A DNA stretch of 64,000 nt, taken from Sphingobacterium tabacisoli. GTDB taxonomy: Bacteria > Bacteroidota > Bacteroidia > Sphingobacteriales > Sphingobacteriaceae. Position 1 is the first letter of the stretch; each line of letters opens with the position of its first letter. Below the pieces are notes generated by a model, which did no database searches, was not told the origin of the DNA, and saw only the letters and a list, made by a program, of their open reading frames with translations. A program made the position numbers and the translations under genes. Positions 8,135 through 15,437 of this stretch are shown here, one piece after another. The stretch covers positions 1,054,001-1,118,000 of the forward strand of contig NZ_JAEQMU010000001.1 of the NCBI RefSeq assembly GCF_017908035.1, in the 5' to 3' direction.

Positions 8135-9169
8135 CTACCGCAAGACAATCGCAAACTTTTCCGAAAGAAGTAGTCTGATTTTCTCCTGGATCAGGTTGAT
8201 CTCCTCATTAGATAGCGTACGCTCACCGGAACGATAAGCAATCCTATAGGAGAGTGATGTCCTTCCCTCCTTCTGGAATTTATCCTGAAGCGTAACGTCC
8301 TCCACCAGGTCAAGTCCTTCTTCACGAATGATCTCGCAAAAATTATTATATTCAGACCAGAGTTCCTCTCTATTTTCTGTATACCTATTAACCCAGAATG
8401 ATATATCCTTATAAACAGGGGGATACTTCGAATATTCCTGGAATTGGGACAGGCCATCTTTAAACTGTTTCAGAAAACGCTCATCTGTAGTCCATAGGTA
8501 GCGTATATCCGGAATATTGCAGTATGAAAGCACAAGACGGTCCAGGCCTAATCCAAAAGCCCAACCTGTGGCGTCAATATTACAGTTTTCCAGGATCTTA
8601 GGATGGATTACGCCCGCTCCCAGAACTTCCATCCAGTCTTCATTCTGATAAACCTCAATCTGCACCGATGGCTCTGTGAACGGAAAACTATCGTCCAGGA
8701 ATCTATAATCTTTGCCTGGATACAGATATTCTATTAGTCCCGATAGCGTACTTTTAAGGTCAGAAAGAGCGTCTGTGCCTTTGGGCAATACCTTGACCAC
8801 CTCCATTTGATGGAAAACAGGATAGTGTGTGCGATCAATCGTGTCCTTTCGATACACATCACCTGTGACCACAAAACTTTCATAGCCTCTTCTCAATAAT
8901 TCGTTCTGATGCGCAGAAGTCTGTGTTCTTAACACATGAGCTGAATCTACATAATAGGTATCATTCGTAGATCGAGCCGGATGATCCTGTGGCACGAGCA
9001 ACTCATCAAAATTCCCCTGTATACTGACGACTTCATTTAGATCGTCAAAATGCGTAAAACCGTGGAAATAACGCTGAATTTTCTCTTTCAACTGACAAAT
9101 CGGATGTAATTTATTCTGATGTAATTTTAGACTACGCTTTTCATTTATAGTCTTTGGGATATTATTCAT
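8135..9169 (-). CDS. one-chain (mitochondrial-type) phenylalanyl-tRNA synthetase
   Basis: The product unites in one chain the class II catalytic core of PheS and a C-terminal ferredoxin-fold anticodon-binding domain. Visible motifs include LVPQDHPARSTNDTYYVD, the motif 2 region with VYRKDTIDRTHYPVFHQMEV, FTEPSVQIEV, VLGAGVIHPKILEN and motif 3 GWAFGLGLDRLVL. The FDX-ACB domain occupies the last ~95 residues, from YPPVYKDISFWV to the C-terminus. Ordinary bacterial PheRS is an (alpha-beta)2 enzyme whose FDX-ACB domain is on PheT, so this is a second, monomeric type. I start it at 9169 (MNNIPKTINE); an in-frame ATG at 9271 would add a hydrophobic 34-residue leader. It could provide resistance to a PheRS inhibitor or have a specialised aminoacylation role. 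It sits between two AraC regulators. Confidence 0.85.
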   Translation of the reverse strand: MNNIPKTINEKRSLKLHQNKLHPICQLKEKIQRYFHGFTHFDDLNEVVSIQGNFDELLVPQDHPARSTNDTYYVDSAHVLRTQTSAHQNELLRRGYESFVVTGDVYRKDTIDRTHYPVFHQMEVVKVLPKGTDALSDLKSTLSGLIEYLYPGKDYRFLDDSFPFTEPSVQIEVYQNEDWMEVLGAGVIHPKILENCNIDATGWAFGLGLDRLVLSYCNIPDIRYLWTTDERFLKQFKDGLSQFQEYSKYPPVYKDISFWVNRYTENREELWSEYNNFCEIIREEGLDLVEDVTLQDKFQKEGRTSLSYRIAYRSGERTLSNEEINLIQEKIRLLLSEKFAIVLR

Positions 9170-9298
9170 ATTTATTATTGTACTTATAGTCCGCGACAGA
9201 CCTGCCGCAGTACTTAATATTAAAAATCCGTGAAGTAAAATCTGATGTTGATATCCGTACGTAACGGACATATTAATTTATCTCGGCCCTGGCGGGCC
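9170..9298 (-). promoter_or_regulatory. candidate leader of the PheRS-like gene
   Basis: Upstream of the preferred start, the minus strand carries two hairpins. CUGCGGCA-GGUC-UGUCGCGG is an 8-bp stem with two G-U pairs at 9191-9210, ending 21 nt before the ATG at 9169. GGCCC-GCCA-GGGCC lies at 9285-9298. Between them an ATG at 9271 opens 34 codons in frame with the synthetase (MSVTYGYQHQ...). This could be an N-terminal extension, or a leader peptide in an attenuation-type control region; leaders before aminoacyl-tRNA synthetase genes are a known theme. Confidence 0.4.
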
Positions 9299-9437
9299 AA
9301 AAAAGAAAAAGGAAAATAATATATTGATCCTAGCGTTCATTCTATTAAATGTACCTACAAAGGTATTCTTTTTCAGACTTTAAAAATATTCGTTTAAAAG
9401 GAATAAATGTGCATATTATCTAAAATCTGTGTCGCGA

Positions 9438-9460
9438 CGTAATAAAAAAACTTTATTACG
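9438..9460. terminator. hairpin after the second AraC gene
   Basis: CGTAATAAA at 9438-9446 pairs with TTTATTACG at 9452-9460 directly after the stop codon of the AraC gene on the minus strand. This is an AT-rich 9-bp stem suitable as a weak terminator. Confidence 0.5.
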
Positions 9461-9461
9461 G

Positions 9462-10328
9462 CTACTGATTTCTATACTCGTTCGGTGTCTGTCCGATATA
9501 ACGTTTAAAATAGCGGCAAAAAAGTGAATCATCCGCAAATTCCATCTTGTAACTAATTTCTTTAATAGAGAGCGACGTATCCTTCAGGTATTCCTTTGCC
9601 TTATTAATCACCGCAAAACCAATCCAGGACTTCACAGACTTCCCTGTTCTTTTCTTGATCAGGGAGCTGAGATGTTGAGGTGTCATGTTCAAATGCGCCG
9701 CATAAAAAGCAACATTGCGCTGCAAATAGCCATATTCATTTAGCAACACGAAAAAAGAGTCCGTAATCTCGTTAATTCTGCTCCTTTGTAGGTTTTCCTT
9801 TAGAGTCAGTGATTCATACGATTTAGATACCGCTGTAATCAACGCATACACCAGATATTGTATAACCTGGTTTAACGGTATTGTTTTAGGCTGGCTATAA
9901 TACTTGGCAATCAGTCCGGAAATTTCTTCTATCCGTTCATTGTCCTGCGTATTGGCATAAATAAGGGGTGAATCCAACACTTCCGTATTACTGATCAACT
10001 CCGGTAGTATCGTAAACTTTTCTATAAAATCATAAGACATCACCACAGTGAAAGACTTAAAATCCTGACTGCGTGCTATGGGCTCTACCGTCATCTCCGG
10101 CAATATAGTCAGTACTGCTTTGGGGGCAAGAGAATAGTCTGCACCATTTACCCGGACTGCCATTGCGCCTTCTTTGCAAAACAATAATACAAGTCCTCTA
10201 AACTGATAACTCAAATCGAAAAAAGATAGATTCGATTCGTCATCCTTTATCAGGAAAAGCTCCTGCATTGAAAAAGGGTACTGCACGTCATACGTAGAAT
10301 TCAGATCAGATATTTTTAAGAGATCCAT
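9462..10328 (-). CDS. AraC-family transcriptional regulator
   Basis: From MDLLKISDLN this is a 288-residue AraC regulator (a longer frame opens at 10364). The N-terminal ~160 residues form a cupin-type sensor domain. The C-terminal 100 residues hold two helix-turn-helix units: VAFYAAHLNMTPQHLSSLIKKRTG and LSIKEISYKMEFADDSLFCRYFKR, ending IGQTPNEYRN. It is divergent from the MFS exporter at 10504 with a 175-bp shared upstream region, the usual arrangement of an AraC activator and the transporter it controls. Confidence 0.9.
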   Translation of the reverse strand: MDLLKISDLNSTYDVQYPFSMQELFLIKDDESNLSFFDLSYQFRGLVLLFCKEGAMAVRVNGADYSLAPKAVLTILPEMTVEPIARSQDFKSFTVVMSYDFIEKFTILPELISNTEVLDSPLIYANTQDNERIEEISGLIAKYYSQPKTIPLNQVIQYLVYALITAVSKSYESLTLKENLQRSRINEITDSFFVLLNEYGYLQRNVAFYAAHLNMTPQHLSSLIKKRTGKSVKSWIGFAVINKAKEYLKDTSLSIKEISYKMEFADDSLFCRYFKRYIGQTPNEYRNQ

Positions 10329-10503
10329 TGCTTTTTTCTTGTAAAAATATAAAACCAGAATCACTGCCGTGGTTAATTAGAAAAGTTAATTTCTGAAATC
10401 CTTAAAATCGAACATACAAGACTTGAAATGGAATACCACAACCTCCAGATGATACCCTACTTTCGCACCAAAAGGTTTCTATTAGAAAACAGGAACATCA
10501 AAT

Positions 10504-11664
10504 ATGACACCACATACAAAAACACAGCACAACAGGCTACGCCTCGCCATCTCTCTTTTTTTCTTTTCCCACGGCCTTATCCTTTCCTCCTGGGCCAGTA
10601 GAATACCCAGTATCAAAACGCATCTCCATATATCAGATGCAGAATTAGGCACCCTCCTTTTGCTTATGCCAATCGGACAGATCAGCACAATGCCCAAGTC
10701 TGCGAAAATCATAGATAAATACGGTAGTAGAACCATAGTACTTCTTGCTTTTCTGATTTACCCTTTTATTTTACTCGCCATAGGCTTATCAACAACGATC
10801 CTACAGTTAGCCATTTGCTTATTTCTCTTTGGCGTGGCAGGCAATCTCTGTAATATATCCATAAATACCCAGGGTGTCGAATTAGAATCTATAATGGGTA
10901 AACCGATGATGTCATCTTTTCACGGTGCATGGAGTGTGTCCGGATTCGCAGGCGCTTTAATAGCCCTATTTATGGTCCATCTAAACCTCAGCACAACTGT
11001 CCATTTCTTACTTATACTTCTACTTATTCTTATCCTATGGGGCGTTAACTTTAAATTTTTAATCCGGACCGAGGCTTCGGAAAGCAAAGAAAATGACCGC
11101 ACAAGTATCTTTAGACATCTAGACAGCACATTAGTTCAACTGGGGATTATAGGCTTCCTGAGTATGGCTATAGAAGGAGCTATGTTTGACTGGAGCGGCG
11201 TTTACTTTCAGGATATTGTACGGGCGCCGGACCAACTGATCATTCTTGGATATACCTCTTTTGTATTCATGATGACTGTCGGAAGATTTTTAGGAGATTA
11301 CCTCATTATTAAGTTTGGCCGTAAAAAAGTGGTTCAATGCTCCGGCATACTCATGAGCTCGGGGTTGATTCTCTCCGTACTCTTCCCCAATTTAGTTGTA
11401 TGTACCGTCGCATTTATGCTAATTGGACTCGGAGGCTCATGTACCATACCGACAGTATATGGCGTAGCCGGCAAGCACAAAAAAATAAATGCAAGTATAT
11501 CGCTTACCTTAGTTTCAACGATATCCTTCCTCGGATTTTTAATGGGTCCCCCTGTTATTGGGGTTGTTTCGGAATATTTTGATCTACGGTATTCCTATAT
11601 GCTTTTCTCGATCTTTGGAATCATTATGGTTATTGTCGCTAGTCGATCGAAGATATTAAAATAA
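10504..11664 (+). CDS. MFS transporter (YbjJ/fucose-permease-like)
   Basis: The 386-residue protein has about 12 hydrophobic segments and a short polar loop in the middle (around TEASESKENDRT). The conserved SSFHGAWSVSGFAGAL segment (about 138-153) and the SLFFFSHGLILSSWASRIP start are typical of the YbjJ-like branch of the major facilitator superfamily. It should sit in the inner membrane and move a small molecule, probably outward, using the proton gradient. The divergent AraC gene is the likely regulator. The ATG at 10504 follows a short A-rich leader. Confidence 0.88.
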   Translation: MTPHTKTQHNRLRLAISLFFFSHGLILSSWASRIPSIKTHLHISDAELGTLLLLMPIGQISTMPKSAKIIDKYGSRTIVLLAFLIYPFILLAIGLSTTILQLAICLFLFGVAGNLCNISINTQGVELESIMGKPMMSSFHGAWSVSGFAGALIALFMVHLNLSTTVHFLLILLLILILWGVNFKFLIRTEASESKENDRTSIFRHLDSTLVQLGIIGFLSMAIEGAMFDWSGVYFQDIVRAPDQLIILGYTSFVFMMTVGRFLGDYLIIKFGRKKVVQCSGILMSSGLILSVLFPNLVVCTVAFMLIGLGGSCTIPTVYGVAGKHKKINASISLTLVSTISFLGFLMGPPVIGVVSEYFDLRYSYMLFSIFGIIMVIVASRSKILK

Positions 11665-11695
11665 GGTTTCTTTTTATGCCACTCAAGCTCCCGAA

Positions 11696-11960
11696 ATTCG
11701 GGACAAGACTGTGGCGGGGCTCTTCCTTTTTATCCAATGATTTTTTAATTTCAAAGGAATGGATGAGGACTTCGTCGTTTTCCGCAAAAAAGGAAGCAAA
11801 AACCGGAACGAAGTGTAGCTCAGCGAAGCTAAACTCGTCGCTCGAACCACGAAGTGCTCTGCGAAGCAAAACTTTTGACACAAAGGTTCTGCATCCCATT
11901 ACAATTGTCAAAAATTTATCTCCGGTGAGCTCGCAAGCTCGGTTTCTAGGCGATAAATTG
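11696..11960 (+). repeat. dispersed intergenic repeat, diverged copy
   Basis: The 510-bp gap at 11665-12174 contains no convincing gene; the two long frames here have no protein-like content. It instead resembles the repeat at 13198-13531. Both share GTCGCTCGAAC, followed about 60-70 bp later by a CCCA..ATTGTCA block and an AGGCGA block. Both also carry a G+C-rich GGGGC element beside a TTCCTTTTT/AAAAAGGAA polypurine-polypyrimidine inverted repeat. The remaining part (11961-12174) shows nothing I can name. Confidence 0.45.
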
Positions 11961-12174
11961 AGTAATTGTGAGGAAGTACTACTAGCATTATCCAGTGAAT
12001 ACAAGAATTATTCACCGCATTTTTGCGATGAATAAACAAGCTATTCGTCGCAAAATCATCCTAGGATTTATCATCAGCATTCTTAGTCACGAAACCTCAG
12101 CTTATTAACCATGACTGCGATAAATAACAAACTTTAGTAACCCTATCAGGCTCCGAGCTGAACGGGAGATACTG

Positions 12175-12606
12175 TCACTTCCTCCACCGATAGATCAGGA
12201 ACGCTACGAGGATCAGGACCAAAAACCACAGCCAGCCTTTTACCGGACTACCGGACATTTTACTGTTACTTTGACTCGCTATTTTATTGCTTTCGGTACC
12301 TAGGCTATCATAATCATAATGTTGGGCAATTCCAGTTACGCGTCGCTGTACCGCACGCTGTTCGCTATAAGCGAGCTCCCCCGAACGGCTCCACAGACCG
12401 AGATCAGGATGAAAGAAGAATGTGCTGTCTCCCCTATAGTACCAATAGCGTAAACTGCTGTCTTGACTATTGAACTGCGTCCAAGAAGTAGTAGATTCCA
12501 GACTGCTCCGCGCCTGCCTGTCTTCCTGCAACCGTTCGCTTTTTTCTTTGTTTACTTTGCATCCGAAACATACCGTGAGGAGCAGGAAATATATTGTTTT
12601 GTTCAT
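12175..12606 (-). CDS. small lipoprotein with C-terminal membrane helix
   Basis: Started at MNKTIYFLLLTVCFGC, the 143-residue product has a lipobox cysteine at residue 16, a polar middle rich in Ser, Gln, Arg and Tyr, and a C-terminal transmembrane helix (WLWFLVLILVAFLIYRW) near the end. A lipid anchor at one end and a membrane helix at the other could span the envelope, as some phage spanins do. It is the last gene of a minus-strand group with a CHAP hydrolase and a small membrane protein. No family is recognised. A four-residue-longer start at 12618 is possible. Confidence 0.65.
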   Translation of the reverse strand: MNKTIYFLLLTVCFGCKVNKEKSERLQEDRQARSSLESTTSWTQFNSQDSSLRYWYYRGDSTFFFHPDLGLWSRSGELAYSEQRAVQRRVTGIAQHYDYDSLGTESNKIASQSNSKMSGSPVKGWLWFLVLILVAFLIYRWRK

Positions 12607-12640
12607 GTTCTCATTCATTTAGAGAGTGACGAGTAATGTG

Positions 12641-12693
12641 GTTAAAGAGTTAGAGTGGTTAGAAAGGTTAGAGTGGTTAGAAGGGGTAGAGAA
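12641..12693 (+). repeat. period-9 tandem array GTTAGARNG
   Basis: Six near-identical units of 8-9 bp (GTTAAAGAG, TTAGAGTG, GTTAGAAAG, GTTAGAGTG, GTTAGAAGG, GGTAGAGAA) lie directly upstream of the small lipoprotein gene. The array is in the likely promoter region on the minus strand and could be a slippage-prone or protein-binding element. Confidence 0.6.
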
Positions 12694-12723
12694 CACCGCC
12701 AGCAATTTTAGGGTTTCACTCAG

Positions 12724-12755
12724 TCTAACTACTAAATACTAATATCTAAATACTA
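12724..12755 (-). repeat. 32-nt inverted partner of the 13964-14030 repeat
   Basis: This stretch is the exact reverse complement of 13964-13995 (core TAGTATTTAGATATTAGTAT). The two copies face each other across 1.2 kb holding the CHAP gene, an intergenic repeat and the membrane-protein gene. The sequence is of low complexity, so chance expansion is possible. Confidence 0.6.
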
Positions 12756-13184
12756 TCAATCCATCCAATCCGCATAGCTATACACCGTACGCTGATGTCT
12801 TCGTCGGGATTCTACCCGATCGTTGCTGTTGCCTTCAATAGTCAGGATGTACTGCCCCTGTTTTTCTTTGATCAGCCCAACGTGATGGATCCGCTTTAAT
12901 CTACTGCTGTAGATGCCGAAAAGGTCCGCCTGCTGTATCCTATCGGTATTCTTATAGCTTTTAGCCTTCGGAAATAGCGCAGGACTCCAAGGGTTACGGG
13001 GCTGTGAAAGGCCGGCCTGACCATATACCCAGCTTATGAAAGCGGCACACCAGTCATAGCCAGGGCCGAGGTTTGTATAGCGGAGGTATTGTTCAACACG
13101 AGCACCGTCGTTGTTGCCTGTGACTTCTTTGGTTCCTAGTTCTGCAGAAGCAATAGTTATTATAAGTTTTCTTTTGTCCTCCAT
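12756..13184 (-). CDS. CHAP-domain peptidoglycan hydrolase
   Basis: Started at MEDKRKLIITIASAELGTKE, the 142-residue protein is a single CHAP-type amidase/endopeptidase domain. YDWCAAFISWVYGQAGL (about 40-56) supplies the catalytic Cys, and RIHHVGLIKEKQGQYILTIEGNS (about 96-118) supplies the catalytic His and the acidic partner. There is no signal peptide, as in many phage endolysins. The frame extends upstream to 13637, but that extension runs through a dispersed repeat and overlaps the membrane-protein gene, so I reject it. The gene lies between a holin-sized membrane protein and a small lipoprotein. Confidence 0.82.
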   Translation of the reverse strand: MEDKRKLIITIASAELGTKEVTGNNDGARVEQYLRYTNLGPGYDWCAAFISWVYGQAGLSQPRNPWSPALFPKAKSYKNTDRIQQADLFGIYSSRLKRIHHVGLIKEKQGQYILTIEGNSNDRVESRRRHQRTVYSYADWMD

Positions 13185-13197
13185 GCCGGACAGGCGT

Positions 13198-13221
13198 GAC
13201 ACTTGGTATCGGCCAAGTGTC
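13198..13221. promoter_or_regulatory. hairpin just upstream of the CHAP start
   Basis: GACACTTGG at 13198-13206 and CCAAGTGTC at 13213-13221 form a perfect 9-bp stem with a 6-nt loop, 13 nt before the CHAP ATG. In the mRNA it could reduce or regulate initiation. It may belong to the adjacent dispersed repeat. Confidence 0.5.
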
Positions 13222-13342
13222 CAAGCCTTGTCGCTCGAACATTCTGACCGTACGTTAGTGCCTCCCAATGCTATTGTCAGAATCTTCACAGGCGACATTA
13301 ATCCCGATTGTAAGGAAGTACGAATAGCCCTAGCTTTAAAAA

Positions 13343-13531
13343 ACGGCCTAGGCTGTGATGCCGTTAAGAATTTAAATAATGGAACCGTTAAGAAAATCAA
13401 ACTGTTTGAGCCCGATACATCGGGAGAGTTTTTGATTTTTAGGATCCAGGGTTTAAATTTAGGAGGAGCAGCCAAGCCTTGACCTTTTGGTTCCTTTTCT
13501 GTCAAGAGAAAAGGAACTGGCCCCGCCGCGG
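13343..13531 (+). repeat. dispersed intergenic repeat, copy A
   Basis: This segment aligns with 40603-40793: ACGGCC, GCCGTTAAGAATT, AAATCAAA-CTGTTTGA-CCC, ATCGGGAGAG, TTTTTGATTTT-AGGA, AAATTTAGG, GCCTTGA, TCAAGA-AAA-G and CCCC-CGCGG occur in the same order and near-equal spacing. It fills most of the 371-bp gap upstream of the CHAP gene (13185-13555). It contains two inverted repeats, one around CCGATACATCGG and one around the TTCCTTTTCTGTCAAGAGAA block, which suggest a folded RNA. Confidence 0.75.
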
Positions 13532-13555
13532 CTACAGAGCGGCATAAAAAAGTAA

Positions 13556-13957
13556 TTAAAAAACTATCCCCATTGCCATTAACACTGCAAGCAGCAGTAA
13601 GAAGAAAACCGAGAAATAAAGAATACATTGTTGCCATGATGTCAATTGATTAAAGTGTGAAAGAAAATTCTTACGGAATGCTTTGAAGGGTTGCCACAAT
13701 AGCTCCTGCAACCACAGGCTGCACAGTACTGCAGCAAGGCTTACTAATAGGCCAAATATGCCCACCGTGATGATGCCGAGATCAAGTATGCCTGCCATGG
13801 GATCTACAAAAACGAGGAGCTTTCCTGTTAAAGTAAATAATAAGGCTATTATCACTAATCTACTGATTAAGTAATGCTTCAAATTCGAAAGAAGAAAATT
13901 ATCCCCTACCCTCCAGCGTTGACCGGAAGCAGGTAGTCTGTTTGTTAATGTTGCCAT
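13556..13957 (-). CDS. small membrane protein, holin-like
   Basis: The 133-residue product has three hydrophobic segments, at about 31-50 (LVIIALLFTLTGKLLVFVDP), 54-80 (GILDLGIITVGIFGLLVSLAAVLCSLW) and 110-132 (CILYFSVFFLLLLAVLMAMGIVF), and no signal peptide. Its size and topology fit a holin or a holin-like protein, but no family motif is evident. It precedes the CHAP hydrolase in the same direction. The intervening repeat adds about 370 bp, so the pair may not share one transcript. Confidence 0.65.
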   Translation of the reverse strand: MATLTNRLPASGQRWRVGDNFLLSNLKHYLISRLVIIALLFTLTGKLLVFVDPMAGILDLGIITVGIFGLLVSLAAVLCSLWLQELLWQPFKAFRKNFLSHFNQLTSWQQCILYFSVFFLLLLAVLMAMGIVF

Positions 13958-13963
13958 TTTTTT

Positions 13964-14030
13964 TAGTATTTAGATATTAGTATTTAGTAGTTAGATGTTA
14001 GTATTTAGATTTTAGTATTTAGTAGTTAGA
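13964..14030 (+). repeat. 35-bp-period repeat upstream of the membrane-protein gene
   Basis: Two direct copies of a 31-nt unit (AGTATTTAGATATTAGTATT...) begin at 13965 and 14000 and differ at one base. A third copy lies inverted at 12724-12755. The block is in the 134-bp gap upstream of the holin-like gene. Confidence 0.65.
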
Positions 14031-14091
14031 TAAGACTAGTTGGATTAGGAAGGGCCCCAAGGCCCATTCCTGTTAAGCGTTAACCATTAAA

Positions 14092-14850
14092 TTAAGGAAT
14101 ATCCACCTCGACAATACTCATCGCATTGTATGGATTATCCATCAGTGAATAGTAGACCGAGTTGACCTGCTGAAACATATCGATCCCTACCATAATGTAG
14201 ACCACTTTCGTAGAATCTACCGGTAGATCTACCTTCAGGATCTCTCCCGGATGCTCACCGATCAGCGGGATATAAGCCGATTCGATCACCTCGGGGCGCG
14301 GGATCAGCAATGGATCTAAGGTCTGCTCTACCGCCGCCAGTGTAAACCGCATGTGCGTGGCCCCTGGTAATAGTGTGGCCGTGCGCTGTGGATCGAATGT
14401 TGGAATAGCCAGCGTGACCTCACCTGTGGTACGGTCCAATGCCACAGGTAGATCTAATCCAAACATAAAGGTCAAGCTACTACCGACATTGAATTCCAGA
14501 CCTTTGAGCAACCCCGAGTTTTCTGGTTTGAATACCCGCTCGCCACGGGCGCCCACATCGTCGGCCTTCTGGATGCGGTGGACTATGGAGGTCAGTCTGT
14601 TGCGCAACGTCTTGTCGCCAAAGCGCAACATCAGGTTGTTGAGCTGTGTACGGATCAGCTTCGCTACTGCGGCCGCTGAACCGAACTCGGCCATATTCTC
14701 CCGTGTCCGCTGAAAATTGGGATCGGTCATGATCCGCTGCCTGTCTGCTCCGCCTGGTGTACGCACCTCGTAGCCACGCGTCCTGCTCTTGCTGAAGGAA
14801 AGGTCTCCCACCTTCCCCTGCATTTTGATAAAACTTTTTTGTTTTGCCAT
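14092..14850 (-). CDS. conserved Bacteroidota hypothetical protein (MAKQKSF type)
   Basis: From MAKQKSFIKM the protein has 252 residues. Its N-terminal pattern (KMQGKVGDLSFSKSRTRGYEVRTPGG, then MTDPNFQRTRENMAEFG) belongs to a family of hypothetical proteins that I know from many Bacteroidota genomes and that resembles DUF6266 proteins in style. The middle is helical and basic; the C-terminal half is beta-rich. There is no signal peptide or enzyme motif. A structural or virion-like role has sometimes been suspected for such proteins but is unproven. It is the first gene of the minus-strand cassette with the holin-like and CHAP genes. Confidence 0.7.
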   Translation of the reverse strand: MAKQKSFIKMQGKVGDLSFSKSRTRGYEVRTPGGADRQRIMTDPNFQRTRENMAEFGSAAAVAKLIRTQLNNLMLRFGDKTLRNRLTSIVHRIQKADDVGARGERVFKPENSGLLKGLEFNVGSSLTFMFGLDLPVALDRTTGEVTLAIPTFDPQRTATLLPGATHMRFTLAAVEQTLDPLLIPRPEVIESAYIPLIGEHPGEILKVDLPVDSTKVVYIMVGIDMFQQVNSVYYSLMDNPYNAMSIVEVDIP

Positions 14851-15090
14851 GATATTCAATTTTTGTTTGACAGATCAAATCTGTGAAGACTACAAAGGAG
14901 GCCTGTCCAAGATGGCAGGATATGGCAGAAAGAGGCAGGAAGGGACAAGAAAATAGTTATCTAGTGAACAAGTTATCAGGTTAACCAGATCACAGACCTA
15001 GTGAGACGGAATCTCAATATCGCCGGGGATTATTGGATAACGAATTATTCTTGATAACTCGATAACTTCATCACCTAACAACTCAACAAC

Positions 15091-15177
15091 AAAGTACTAT
15101 AAAGCTACTGGAAAGGTACTCTAGAGGTACTAAAAAGGTACCAGAGAGGTACTGGGAAGGTACCAAAGAGCTACTAT
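15091..15177 (+). repeat. period-11 tandem array, consensus ARAGGTACTRR
   Basis: Eight consecutive units repeat at 11 bp: AAAGCTACTGG, AAAGGTACTCT, AGAGGTACTAA, AAAGGTACCAG, AGAGGTACTGG, GAAGGTACCAA and AGAGCTACTAT, preceded by AAAGTACTAT. Each has a GTAC or CTAC core on the same helical face. The array lies in the 587-bp gap (14851-15437) between two divergent genes, so it could bind a regulator of either. The rest of the gap contains no gene that I can support. Confidence 0.75.
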
Positions 15178-15437
15178 AGGTCGTAGCTCTCCAGGCTATC
15201 TGGGATAGAATATCTACCCTCCGTGTGGCCCTTGTAGGAGTTTCCCACAAACAATATATAAAGAATTACGTTACCTATCTATTATTAACATTCTTCAATA
15301 CAGGGCTGTTGTAAATTTCAGAGCACTGAATTAATGGGGAGGTATCTTGCTGATCGGAGAACCATGGTCTTACTATGGGACTGACACCGGCCTGCATCTG
15401 TATTGGCCAGGATCAGTCCCTACACACCTCATCCATC

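Noticed and set aside
11639..12035. Long open frames on both strands between the MFS gene and the small lipoprotein
   Set aside because: They are open in several frames at once, have no protein-like pattern and coincide with the dispersed repeat.
13185..13637. N-terminal extension of the CHAP protein with a lipoprotein-like start
   Set aside because: The hydrophobic start is the other-frame shadow of the membrane-protein gene that ends at 13556, and the rest runs through a dispersed repeat. The CHAP domain begins at the ATG at 13184.
15091..15177. CRISPR array
   Set aside because: Units are 11 bp with no spacers and no cas genes are near.
15091..15177. Plasmid iterons and replication origin
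   Set aside because: No replication initiator gene is present, and the surrounding genes are chromosomal in type.
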